From assembly GCA_003952965.2 (NCBI GenBank), contig CM025855.1, positions 17,150,800 to 17,214,799 of the forward strand: a stretch of DNA of 64,000 nucleotides, in the 5' to 3' direction. Below are positions 1 through 11,005 of this stretch, piece after piece. Under the pieces are notes generated by a model, which saw only the letters and a program-made list of their open reading frames with translations, had not been told where the DNA came from and searched no databases. Positions within the stretch are counted from its first letter, which is position 1; each line of letters starts with the position of its first letter. The position numbers and the translations under genes were made by a program. This DNA comes from Morella rubra (Eukaryota; Streptophyta; Magnoliopsida; Fagales; Myricaceae).

Positions 1-439
1 ATTAACCCCCTTATATTCTGTAACCCGAATTTATGGGCTTCTACAAATTGTTATCATATCCATTAATATATCACAATTAACTCTCGAGATAATGAGATTA
101 TTTTTGTTAAATCCCTTTTACTAACAATTATATGCTTATTTATCCTTCCACCATACTATATTCCACATGAGCTAATAGGACCGAAATAATATCACCGATT
201 AAGTCCTAGCTCATATAGTTCTTAATTCTCAGTCTATACCCAGTTGGACTCCCAAAAAGTTACAAAAGCAATTTTCACAAAAACTGTGAAAACACTTTTC
301 ACAGGAACTCGCTACACTGCGTTTTTATTTGAGTCCAAAAATATACAGACATAATGAATATCTCATCAAGAGACTGGTGGATTCCATATTGAGCAATTAT
401 ACAAATTCTCTTACTATGCATAAGGCCCAACATTATCAA
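1..439. other. A+T-rich flank, no gene seen
   Basis: I see no supported gene here. The stretch is the genomic flank into which the hAT element at 448 inserted. Its last bases (440-447) are the left copy of that element's target duplication. Confidence 0.5.
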
Positions 440-845
440 AGCACAAGTGGGGGTGCAGGTCCGGTCCAACTACCAGCGGAGTTCCGGTGTCGGTTCCGAG
501 AAGCTAAGGTCTATAGCTTCTAGGAACCAGACCCGGAGGTGGATTTGGAGGCTTCCTTGAAGCGGTAGTTTCCGTCAATTCAACGAAAAACAGGTTCCAT
601 TATTTTTTAAAATTTTTTTAACTAACTATTAAAACAACGTCGTTCTACTTTAAATAGAACGACGTCGTTTGGTTGGTTTTTTAAAAATATATATCCACGG
701 TGAAAAAACCCTAACTCCCTAAATCCCCCTCTCCTTCGCGAATTGCGACCGTCCCTCCCTCCCTCAGCTCTCTCTCTCTCCCTCTTGTCTTACAGTCTCT
801 CTCCGTCTTCTCTGGCGACCTCCGCTACTTCTCTCCCTATAAGTG

Positions 846-1718
846 GTAAGTTAGTAACCTATGTTTGTTTTCTCATCTAGTATGTGTAAGTGCGATTTCT
901 AATTTAATTTCCAGTCTTCTTCTTTTCTTTTTTTTCCTGTTGGGTTTCTTTCTCTTTGATTCTCATAATTTTGTTTCTTCTCCCATGATTTATACAAGCT
1001 GTCTTATTGTTTGTTTGTCCCTGTAAATTTTGTATCTTCATAGCGTGATTCACTTGTAAGTTGTAACTAATATCTTTTAAAATCTTATTTTCTTTGTTTG
1101 CTGTCTCTCATTTGCAATTTTGCAACACTTAAATTTGATAGTGTACTGCCTGGTTGAAAGGGACGAGGTCAGACTCACTAGATTATTTGAAGAGATAAAT
1201 TTGATAGGCATTATCAACCACTACAGGTTGGTTTAACATAATGTACTTTATAATGTAAAGGAGATTACAATGTAAAAAATATTGATTCGAAAAAACAAAA
1301 TAAAATCAATTGTCCAAATAAAATCTCTTGTTTCTTAGAATCTGTTATGTGATATGTTAACATAAACAAAATAATTAACATATAAAATATTTGATCTATT
1401 ATATTATGCATCAATATTTGATCTGTTTGCATAGAATCTGTTATGTGATATGTCAAACAACATGATAGTTCCCTAAGCATGAATCTGTTTTCATAGATAC
1501 CATACTTAGTCCAAGTTGATCTGTTTTCATGAATCTGTTATGTGTTATGTGATATTTTTTCAATATTTGATTTCTAAATCTGTTAGTTACCATGCTTTAA
1601 TATGTTAATTGTTTAGTTGTTTTTAATTTTTCATCTTGTTCATTTTCTGCTGTCTTAAATTTGGGTTAAGTTGGTAGAATGAGTTGTCTCAGGGGTTTGC
1701 ATTGTGTCTTTCTTTCAG
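846..1718 (+). other. Probable 5' UTR intron of the hAT transposase gene
   Basis: A consensus donor (GTAAG) follows AAGTG at 841-845. A pyrimidine-rich acceptor ending in CAG sits directly before the ATG at 1719. The interval has no coding character and is rich in T. It contains three loose copies of the motif GAATCTGTTATGTGATATGT, near 1337, 1434 and 1530. An intron in the leader is common in plant hAT genes. This is inferred from splice signals only. Confidence 0.5.
1337..1551 (+). repeat. Three spaced copies of a ~20-bp motif in the hAT leader intron
   Basis: Close variants of GAATCTGTTATGTGATATGT occur near 1337, 1434 and 1530, about 95 bp apart. They sit in the putative 5' UTR intron. 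They may be decayed tandem repeats or regulatory repeats. Confidence 0.5.
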
Positions 1719-3560
1719 ATGGATAGTCAAACTCCAATTGCATCTTCGCAATCCACAACCCTCAATTTACCTACCCTTGCCTCTATGACTACACCTACAA
1801 TTGGTGAGATACCAATTATAGATGTAGAGGCTGAGACACAACAAACTAAGGAGACAATAGACCCTACCCCCAAAAGAAGGAAGGTTTCCAATCCGTCCCC
1901 GATGTGGGAACATTTCACTAGGATACTACCAGTAATTGATCCAAACAAACCATTGGCCAAGTGCAACCATTGTGGTCATAAAGCTGGGGTTCACCATAAA
2001 GATCAAGGGACCTTGGCTATGAGGTCCCATTTGAAGGGTTGTGTAATGTATAAGAGAACGCAAGGTAAATTAGATGGTTCTCAACAGAAATTGACTTTTG
2101 ATATCAAGGGGGCAAGTAGTGAATCAATGGGGGTGATGAAGATAGACTCATATGATCCTAAGGTTATTAGAGCTGCTATTGCGAAGTTTATAATTGTGGA
2201 TGAGCTTCCCTTCAAAATAGTAAGCAAGGACGGGTTCAAGGACATAATTCATACCCTCGAGCCCTGATTTAAAGTACCATCTCAAATCACAGTAATGAAG
2301 AATTGTATGAAACTATACTTGGAAGAGAAGTGTAGATTGAAGGCTATTATCTTACTTAATAGACCACGAGTTTGCTTCACCACTGACACATGGACATCAG
2401 TCCAAAACATGAATTATATGTCTATCACTGCACACTTCACTGACACATGGACGTCAATCCAAAACAAACAAAATGCTAGATGATCCTGTAGCCAAGGTAA
2501 GGAACTTGGTCTAGTACATTAAGTCCTCTCTAGGTTGAATGGATGGGTTTAAGAAATGTGTAGCGAAGAGGAAGTTTCCCATTGAGGGATTTTTGCAGCT
2601 TGATGTTCGTACTCATTGGAATTCAACATATATTATGTTGGATGCAGCTTAGAAATATCAAAGAGTCTTTGAGGATTTGTTGGCGGAAGATGAGATTTTG
2701 TTAAGCTTTCTGCATGAGAAGGGGCATGGGAGGAAGGGATTGGGCCCCCTAAATTTGAGGATTGGGAGCATGTGAAACATTTTACCAAGTTTTTGGCACT
2801 TTTCGACGAGGTGACGATTCAAATATCTGCTTTGAATACAGTGATAGCAAACTTATTTTTTGCGAAACTTCCCAAAATTAATATGTATTTGGTGAAATAT
2901 GCAGCAAGTGAGGATTTGTTCTTGGCAGACATGGCAAAACGAATGCAAATGAAGAATAATAAATACTGGGGTGGTTTGACTAAGGTTAACAGATTGTTGT
3001 TTGTTCCAGCATTACTTGATCCACAATACAAGGTTATATACTTGGACTTTTGGTTGAAGAAGTCTTTGAGGATGGAGTTAGGTGTAGAGATGAATAGTCT
3101 AGTGAGAGGGACCTTGGATCAATTGTTTACAAAGTATAGTAATGTGGATAAGTCATCTAGTAGCGGGATTGTATCTGTAAGTCAAGGTCAACTTGAAATG
3201 ATTAGGTCATCTAGTGCACCCATAGATGATCCTTTTTACTTAGAATTCACACAATTTAAGGCGCAACAAAATTTGCTGGATAGCAAGTATGAAGTGGAGA
3301 GATATTTAATGGAGGATGTTGAACCTAAATATCCTAATTTTGATATCCTCAATTGGTGGAGAGTGAATGCACTAAAATTTCCCGTTCTTGCACGAATTTC
3401 TCGAGATGTTCTTGCCATCCCTATTACTACAGTGCCTTCAGAGTCAGTCTTCAGCACAGGGGGTCGGGTATTATATTCTTTCCGGAGTTCGTTGGCACCA
3501 AAAACGACAGAGTGACTCATTTGTGCTTAAAATTGGTTAACATCCAAGATCATATATTCT
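1719..3560 (+). pseudogene. hAT transposase (RICESLEEPER/BED-type), broken
   Basis: The product would bind the hAT ends and catalyse cut-and-paste transposition in the nucleus. Translation from 1719 gives MDSQTPIASS, then a basic stretch (TPKRRKVSNPSPMWEHF) leading into a BED zinc finger: C-x2-C in KCNHCGHK and a downstream H-x-C in SHLKGC (about residues 90-115). The first reading frame stops at 2265. Homologous sequence resumes at 2295 (KLYLEEKCRLKA, then FTTDTWTSVQN, the start of the RNase H-like catalytic fold), then is broken by a deletion that repeats the TDTWTS segment, and by stops. From 2772 the frame is open again through the DUF4413-like region and the C-terminal hAT dimerisation domain (ILNWWRVNALKFPVLARI, then VPSESVFSTGGRVL). 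It ends in a frameshift where RSSLAPKT should continue. Several breaks rule out activity. Confidence 0.88.
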
Positions 3561-4739
3561 GTGGATGATGATAAGGATAAGGAACCTGAAGTTATTGATG
3601 GGACGAAAGATCCCGCTAGTTATATGATGGACATATGTATATACATAATTTACATTTCTACTTTCATTTAATTAAAATTTTTTATGAGCTCCTTGTTAAT
3701 AAATTTGTTTTTTTGCAGAGATAATTTCTAATGTTGTATCGATTGTGGATTCGTGATTCATTGATGTTTGGTTATTGTTCTTAATTTCTTACTTGAGTTG
3801 ATACTTTTAAGTTCCAACTTCTAAGTTCGTATTGTAATATTCTGCTATTTCAAGTTATATCAGCATGCACTATGTTTTTTCAGTTATTGTTTCCATCAAG
3901 TCTTGACCACTTTTATTATTAAGCCCATAATATTTCTTTAACTATTTAGGAATTGTGATGGTGTCTAGTTTACTACTTACTATGTGACGTTGTAAATCTG
4001 TGATTATGAATTTTGTGAATTGCATCTTGTTGACTTGTTTTGAGATTTATTGAATCTGAATTTTATTATTTGATGTTTTTTTGGGATTTATTGAATATGG
4101 ATTTTGTGAATTGCATGTTTTTAGATTTATTTTTACACTTGTTTGTCAATTACATGTTTTAGGATTTTCGGTTTTTAAAATAGGTTGCTAAGATGTTGTT
4201 TTCAGTTTTCAAAAGATCAACAATGAGTTGTTAGTTTTTAAATATTATGGGCTAAATAAAATGGCCATCAAAACTAATATGATCATAATATGATATGGTT
4301 GTATTAGTTTGAACTTTAAAGGATGGCTAACATTTTACTCCAGAATTCAACTCTAATCACTTGGTGTCTTGGTGAGTAGTGCAAATGTAAATTCTGAATT
4401 TCTATTCGTATACTTGTTGTATTCATTTATATGATTGAGATCTTTGTAATGAATTGAGAAATGTTTATATGAAGTTCGGGTTGTATATTTTAATTTTTTG
4501 ATATATTATTTGTGAATTGTGATGAATGAATAAGATCTTTACTTTTTGAAAAAAATGCTTTAATGGGCCAAAAAATATGGCCCAAAACATTATCGAAATT
4601 CTGCTATCCACTTCCACTGAGTCCGTTAAGAGTTGGAAGCAGAAGGAGAATCGATTTTGGCCACCCACTAGTTAGCGGACCGGATGTTGGAATGTTAAAT
4701 TCCGCTTCCGACATGTCCGCTATTCACCCTAAGCACAAG

Positions 4740-5135
4740 TACATAACAAGCAAACTTGCATAACTCTCTCAGGTCTAAGGAAAATATAAGCTAATTGTGC
4801 TGAATACCATTCTCTACATCAGTGATCATTTCTAGAAAGTATTAATATTTGATCTGGTTCAGTGCATGTACTCTTACATTGCATCCACTCGTCTGCTTAA
4901 GCTCACCACCTCATTGACGAAGTCCATCATTTTATCTTATAGAGGCACAACGAGTGTAGAGCTATTTGTACATTATCATGTTTCTCAGTCTAGAAAAAAT
5001 TGAGTCAACAAGGATCAGAAAAGTCATACTCCCCGTCTCCGATTCATTAATCATTGGCCTAACTTTTCTACAATGTTGCTCAACAATATATGACATCTTA
5101 TGTCATTGCATGTATCCAAAATAATATACAAGTGA
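4740..5135. other. No gene seen
   Basis: A+T-rich flank between the hAT target duplication and the Ty3 pol remnant. It probably includes decayed sequence of the Ty3 element's 3' part, but I cannot align it to anything specific. Confidence 0.4.
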
Positions 5136-5791
5136 TTAATCAACAACAACAACTATCCCATAATTATTCAAAATGATTGGTTTTGAAGGCATACATCTAA
5201 CTCTGAGACCTAAAAAGCCTCGCAACTCTGAAATATTAGTAGGATTGAGGGGGCATTTAGTCATGGCTGCAATCTTGCTTTGATCAACTTTTACCCCTCG
5301 AGAGGCAACGATATGGCCGACATACTTAAGCTCTTCTTCGCCAAAAGCACACCTGCTATTCTTGACAAAAAATTGACGATGTCTTAAAATTTCAAAAGAT
5401 TGACGAACATGTTCAAGATGCATGATCCAATTGGGGCTATAGATTAAAATGTCATAAAAAAATACCAATATAACTTATGTAAGTAAGGCCAAAATATGGA
5501 ATTCATGGTGACCTGGAATGTGGATAGGGTATTACATAATCCAAAGGGCATAACTAAGTATTTGTAATGACCATTGTGCATTCGAAAGGCTATTTTTTGG
5601 AATGTCAGGTGCATGTATCCGCACTTGATGGTAACCGGCCCTTAGGTCTAACTTGGTAAAAAAAGACGCCCCATGAAGTTTATCAACCATATCATCTATA
5701 GTAGGAACAGAAAATCTATCTTTAATGGTAACTATACTGAGAGCTCGGTAGTTGGTAATAAATTTCCATGCCCATCTTTTTTTTTAATAAC
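5136..5791 (-). pseudogene. Ty3/chromovirus reverse transcriptase, C-terminal part
   Basis: Read on the minus strand, this encodes the palm and thumb of a Ty3-type reverse transcriptase, which copies the element's RNA to DNA in cytoplasmic particles. Visible motifs include KLDLRAGYHQ-like sequence, the FGLCN block, FFYDILIYSPNWIMHLEHV (the catalytic YxDD box degraded to FYDI), KNSRCAFGEEELKYVGHIV and ELRGFLGL. The catalytic box lacks its paired aspartates and the frame shifts near 5468. No RNase H or integrase follows, so the 3' half has been lost. The N-terminal part of the same RT continues beyond the solo LTR at 5792-7512. Confidence 0.85.
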
Positions 5792-7512
5792 TGATGTGAG
5801 AATTTATTTCACACATTTTGGTCATCATAATTGTGTTGATTTAGAGCATTTTGTATGTGTTTCTTTGCTTAGTTGTCTAGAATTTGAGGTATTTTACATT
5901 TACTGAATTATTAGAAATTCTTGGTATTTTGCAGTTTACATGTGTTTGATTAGGTGAAATTGGGCTGATGTGAAGAGGCCAAATTCGGGTTAGGTCAACA
6001 AAGCAAAACCCTAGTTAGCCCGGTCTAGGCAAACCAGAATACTGTTTGATCAATCGAGTGTAACGGGAGCTACAGACCTCGGTTTCCATTTTTGTTTGAT
6101 TCTCTGGAAAGCTAAGATGAAGGCCTAAAAATTTTATGAAGAGCCTGAAACCTAGTTACGCCGTTTTGAAGTTCAAAATCCAGCTGGAAGTCGGGGAACA
6201 AATCTGCCAAGAATTTCGGGATTCACCAAGTCAATGAGAGGTTGGGGTCCAGCTCACAATGTGAGGCCAACGTGTGTTTTTATTTTAAAGAAAACCTAAA
6301 CATCTATTAGGTTTTGGTGTGCCGCATGAAACAAGAGGAGGAATAAATCAATTGAAGGATTCATTGGAACTAACAAAGGAAACTTTCCTTTCTCGGAATT
6401 CCTGAAACACCCTTCGGTATTTGGAGCATATCTTTTGATATAGAACTCGAATGAGGTCAATCGTGGTGTCTACGAAAATCTAAGAGAAAAGGCTACAACT
6501 TTCGTGTTTCGGGATTTTCCAAAAAAGGAACAAAAAAAGGTGAAAACGGAGCATCAAGTCAGAGGTCGAGGAAAAACTGCCTTGTGGAGAACCCTGTTTT
6601 AAGGAAACAAAGAGGTTTTGAAGGAAGGAGAGGGGGAGACGACGACTAGGGCACGAATTTTTCACCACTGGAGAGGAATCTGAAGCTTGGATCAAGCGGA
6701 GGCTGAATTGGAGTTTGTCAACAATTGAGATTCTCGATCTACATATAGTTCCTTCTTAATCCTTTTATCTTCTCTTCTCTTTGTATAATTTTCATTATGA
6801 ATTCTAGAGTTGTTTTGATTTATTCTGATTTTGCTATGAACTAATTTCTATTGCTAAGGCTACGATGTAGCCTCTCCTTGACAATTCTGAATCTTATTAC
6901 CATGTGATCGAAATTTTACCATTCTTTTTGAAGTATACATCATTGAGTTTAATGCTTTCAATTATCTGGCCAATAGTTGAATGATTTGTTGTGTGCGTGT
7001 TAACTCGAGAGATGATGCACGTAGTTTAGCTTCAAATGATGTATGCCATGAATTGAACGAAAGACAGGAATGTGCCAACGTGATTTGTGCGGCTTTCATT
7101 AGAAATATTATTAATCTTAATGTGCTCAATTGCTTCTAAATTCGCATAGACATATCGCGGGTTGTTGTATGTTGGGTAATTCTAATTCTACTCGAGAGAG
7201 GGTCTTAGATAAATTAGAATATTTCGCCGTCAAAGAGGTTGATAATTGACTGATTGCATGGTTAGGGTTTTGGATTTGATTGGTTAGGTGAGTCGGATGC
7301 CTTAGTGTTTTCTTCTTGGGTGAAATTTTCTTTTAAGTTTATTTATTTTGTTTCTGCAAATTCAAAATCCACCACTTTTCTTGATTTTCAAATAATTTAG
7401 AATTAGAACAATTTCAATAGTTAATAGGTGAGTAGTCCTCGTGGGTTCGACATCCTTTCTTATTACTATATTACTTGTTACGATTTCGTGCACTTGCGAA
7501 TTTTCAACAACA
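5792..7512 (+). mobile_element. Solo LTR, Athila-like Ty3 family (1.72 kb)
   Basis: It starts TGATGTGAGAATTTAT and ends in AACAACA, with an exact 5-bp target duplication ATAAC at 5787-5791 and 7513-7517. The first 100 bp closely resemble the LTR starts at 20969 and 29145, so it belongs to the same broad family. No internal region is attached. It lies in the pol gene of the minus-strand chromovirus remnant, and removing it rejoins that gene. A solo LTR is the usual product of recombination between the two LTRs of a full element. Confidence 0.88.
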
Positions 7513-7517
7513 ATAAC

Positions 7518-8400
7518 AAAATAGACACGTACTCAGTCTAATAAGCCCCAATTCAAGCATGTCATGAACTTGTTTTTCTATTTCAGCTTTTTAAAAAAAG
7601 GCACACGTTTATGGTCTTACATTCATGGGCTCGACTCTTTCCTTATGGTGAATGCAGTGATCAACTTCTCTTATAGGTGGCAGTTGCATTGGTTCTTGAA
7701 AAATGCCGTCATAAGAATTAATAAGTTGTTGTAGCTCCAGCAGTATTGCACTTTACATTGCTCACTTTTCTGATTGCAAACATACAACAAACATTTAACT
7801 TCCTTGACTGCATTCTTTGGAGATAGCCTTTAACGAGGTTGACTTAATAAACTGCTTATCCATTCCTTGTAGCCTTCGATTTTGGTTGCCCCATTGGAAG
7901 TCTATCGTCATTTGTTTCTAGTTACAGACCACAGGTCCAAGCATTTCGAGCGACTATAAGTCCAATACCGAATCCAACTCAGTTAATTGTAATGAATAAA
8001 AAGTGAGGAATAAGGGAATACCCAGGAGAATAATGTGAACTTGCTCATATTGCCCTTGGTATTTCAATTCGCCACTCGTACTATAAATAGCTGAGTGGGA
8101 ACAACGGGCAAGGGCAACAAATTGGCCACCTTCTGAATAATAAGAACAATGAACTCATTATGTCCAATTTTAGCTGTGATGCACATAGTTCGCAAAGTAG
8201 ACCAATCAAACAACACATACAAAGAAATTTATGGTTTAAGTTGGGCATCTATTGGTTGCTCCTCCAACCTATCATCCATAATTTCCTCACAAACAATATC
8301 TTTTGTGCTATCAAGCAAGAGCAGTATTGGACCTTGACATTTTATGGCCAAGTGTAAACTTGTCATTTCAATTGAAATAAAGACTTTGAGCTATCTTTTT
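7518..8400 (-). pseudogene. Ty3/chromovirus protease and RT N-terminus, decayed
   Basis: The minus strand reads, in fragments, AEIEKQVHDMLELGLIR and LPPIREVDHCIHHKERVEPMNV at 7530-7700 (the connection into RT). Further upstream come pieces of a retropepsin (ITAKIGHNEFIV, then VANLLPLPVVPT; LSWIRY in place of GLDVVLG; CLDLWSV in place of MLGPVVC). The catalytic D-S/T-G box between the first two pieces is missing, so the protease is dead. It continues the RT fragment at 5136-5791 across the inserted solo LTR. Confidence 0.72.
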
Positions 8401-9240
8401 CTATATCTCGTCCCATGTTAGCCGCTTTACTTAAGAAGTAGAAGGTGATCTCGTCGTGGTTGGAAGTGCCATTAGTGCCCAGTTTGCTAGAGTTAGGCGT
8501 GTAAACCTTCATTGGCGAAGAAGTTGATCTTCACGCATTTTTGCCAAACTAATGGCTTCTTTCAAGATATTTGGCTTAAACATTCTGATACCCTCCGATA
8601 CCTCTGGTCTAAGACCTCCCAAAAAGGCTCCTACTAATGCCTTCTGTGTCCACCCCTACACTCAATTGCCCAGTCTCTCGAACTCCTAGAAATCCTGCAC
8701 GAAACCCACTTGTCTTATCTATGATAATGCCTCATCAAAATCCTCAAATTCTATGGGTCCGAATCAAGCCCACAGCTCCTCCTCAAAGCTCTTCATGTCA
8801 CCATTCGCCCTTCCTTCTAGTAAACTCGTCGTACCACTGCCACCATTGGTTGGCTTTGCACTCAAAATGGAATGATGCCAAAGAGACCTTTTGAGCCTCC
8901 ACAGCACCTTGATACTGAAAGAATTGGTCAACTCGATTGAACCGTTCAATCAGGTCATCTCCGAAGTACCTCGAAACTCAAGCTTGGCCATTTTTTACGA
9001 GAAGATTTGTCTTTCTCTTTTTCCTTCCTTGTTGCTGCAAAGATGACCATCTTGATCAGGGTTGTTGATACTAGACCCCACCTTGGTTGACAACAAGGCC
9101 TTAGACAATTGGTTGATCGTTTCCTCCAAGTGGTGTACCTTGTCAGCAACACCAAGCTCTATTCGGTTTACTCTATCTTGAAGTTCGCCAAGCCCTGCTT
9201 CCAAACTTTTGATCCTTCCTTATTTGTTGCCATTCGACAT
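8400..9240 (-). pseudogene. Ty3/chromovirus gag, decayed
   Basis: On the minus strand a probable start (MSNGNK) lies near 9240. It is followed by a coiled-coil-like segment (LGELQDRVNRIELGVADKV, then LEETINQLSKALL) and then the capsid core: NRVDQFFQYQGAVEAQKVSLASFHFE, with ECKANQWWQ in different frames at about 8790-8950. These are standard landmarks of plant chromovirus gag. Several frameshifts separate them. Gag packages the element RNA. Upstream at about 9361-9373 the minus strand reads TGGTGTCATA, a poor match to the initiator-Met primer-binding site. Confidence 0.72.
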
Positions 9241-9360
9241 AAATTGTAAACTTCTCTCTTTGAGTGAGAGTGTACGACAATTGTTGAATAATTCTTTTTC
9301 TGCTTTCATTTGACAATTATTTGAAATTTAAATATACAACTCGACTAACAACCTTCCTAC

Positions 9361-10361
9361 AAATATGACACCAGACCTCTTATACTGCAGCAACAGATAA
9401 AGGAAACAATTTCCTAAGAAAACAATCTTGATAATGGCTACTAACAACCTTATTGACTCATGCTCCTAGTTCTACGATTATTCAAACCAAATTCGATAAC
9501 CAGCAAACCAACTTTGCTCCCTATTCCTCGTAAATGCTTTGTCTTCTCCTATTCCGCATTGGACAACACCTCCTATCAATTTATCAATAGAACACCAACC
9601 TCTTACCATTTGAATGATAGGTGTACCCAAGAAAATAAGTGAATCTGAGTAAGAAAGCAAACCTCTCCAACCTGTGACCTACAACACTTCAAAATAATCA
9701 CTTCCATTTTCAAAGTTTCAAAACCTCACATGCTAGAGTTCATATCTCCATAAAAGACACATATCTAAACCATCATACATAAATACGTTTGATCCATTTG
9801 AAAATAGGAAACTTTGAGCATTAAAAACCTCTATTTCACCTTCTCTTTTCAATCCATCCACATGCATGTAACAAACCTTAAGCAAAAATATCATCCCTAA
9901 CAAAACTAACCAACTCGTGACCTATAAGCATTTTCCTCAATCATTTTCACCACATATCATCCAAAACTCTACACTAAAAGAGTTTAGAAACCCCTTACCT
10001 TGTAGCAAGCTTTTCTTTTTAACTTGGTGAGTTTCTGACACCTAGTGAGTTTGGAGCAAGAGAGATCCTTAGAGAACTCCACAACGACACTAAAACTCAA
10101 AGAGAAGAAACTAACATCTATCTTTTCCTTACCTATCCCGATCAATGCAAACTCATCGTTGAGAAGATCTATGTCTACTATCTCACATTCCTCATCCCAC
10201 CAACATGGAGGAGGCTCTAGTTTGCCGATGCAATCTCCGAGTATGTGTGAAAACATCCATGATCAATCCGTGTTTGTGGGCTTCTTCATATTTCTTTTCT
10301 TGGGTTATATTCGTCAGTTCACCATTGGAGGTAGCTTACATTTACGAGCATTGTGCCCAAT
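9361..10361 (-). other. Possible 5' LTR/leader of the chromovirus remnant
   Basis: It lies immediately upstream (minus sense) of the decayed gag and of a weak primer-binding-site match, which is where a 5' LTR should be. I cannot define its outer end because the solo LTR at 10362 interrupts it. An open frame at 9984-10256 on the minus strand (starting MFSHILGDCIGKLEPPPC) does not resemble a family I know. Confidence 0.35.
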
Positions 10362-10974
10362 TGTGAGATCCCAACTTAGAGACTAGTATTGTCTATCAGT
10401 TTAGATTTTCTTTTATGTTGATCCTGACATTGAAATTTTACTTCGTACTCCTAAGTATTGCACTATCCTGAATTATTGAAAAGGAAATGTATGGTTTAAT
10501 TTAAAATTTATGACTAAGGTGAAATTTTACTTTACATTTATTTTGGTCTATTTTTTTAATATCCAAATTTTATATTGTGTGCTAGTCTTGAAATAAGCAT
10601 GTTGATTTTAGATTTTTATTTTGCATGATAGTGTGTATTTCAAATTATTTTAGAGATTAGAGTCCCATTATTTTGAAGTTTTATAGCTAAATTATAAATT
10701 TACAAAAATTCAAGTACCTTAAATTTAATTATGAATCTTACATTAAAATTAGGGTGTGAATGTTTAATTAAGGAGAATGAAGGGTAGAATTTCAAATACA
10801 TAGAGAATAGAGAGAGAAAATTTAAAAGATTTAAATGTGCTGCCCATGAGACCCAATGGGAACAGTTGATAGAAATAAGGTTGGGGCAATTAAGTCAATT
10901 GCCCTCCCTTTCTTCTTTCTTCTCCATCGTCAACCATTCCTCTCCCATTTTTCATTCTGCACATACAACAGCTT

Positions 10975-11005
<31 letters not shown>

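Larger units (their letters stand above)
448..4731 (+). mobile_element. hAT-superfamily DNA transposon, about 4.3 kb, defective
   Basis: The ends are set by a perfect 8-bp direct repeat, AGCACAAG, at 440-447 and 4732-4739. Eight base pairs is the size hAT transposases make. The terminal bases are inverted and short (TGGGGGTG on the left; TAGGGTGA reading in from the right), also typical of hAT. Inside are a pyrimidine-rich leader (about 720-840), a probable 5' UTR intron, and a transposase gene with a BED zinc finger and hAT dimerisation domain. The palindromic AACGACGTCGTT-type motif around 636-671 is common near hAT ends. The transposase is broken, so the copy is not autonomous. The exact target duplication suggests it is not ancient. 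Confidence 0.88.

Noticed and set aside
329..523. 64-codon plus-strand frame spanning the hAT left terminus
   Set aside because: It crosses the target duplication and terminus of the hAT element and shows no protein-like features.
2819..3031. Minus-strand frames inside the hAT transposase
   Set aside because: They are antisense to a recognisable transposase and have no features of their own.
9984..10256. 90-codon minus frame, MFSHILGDCIGKL...
   Set aside because: It reads plausibly but lies where the chromovirus LTR/leader should be and has no recognisable domain, so it is not listed as a gene.
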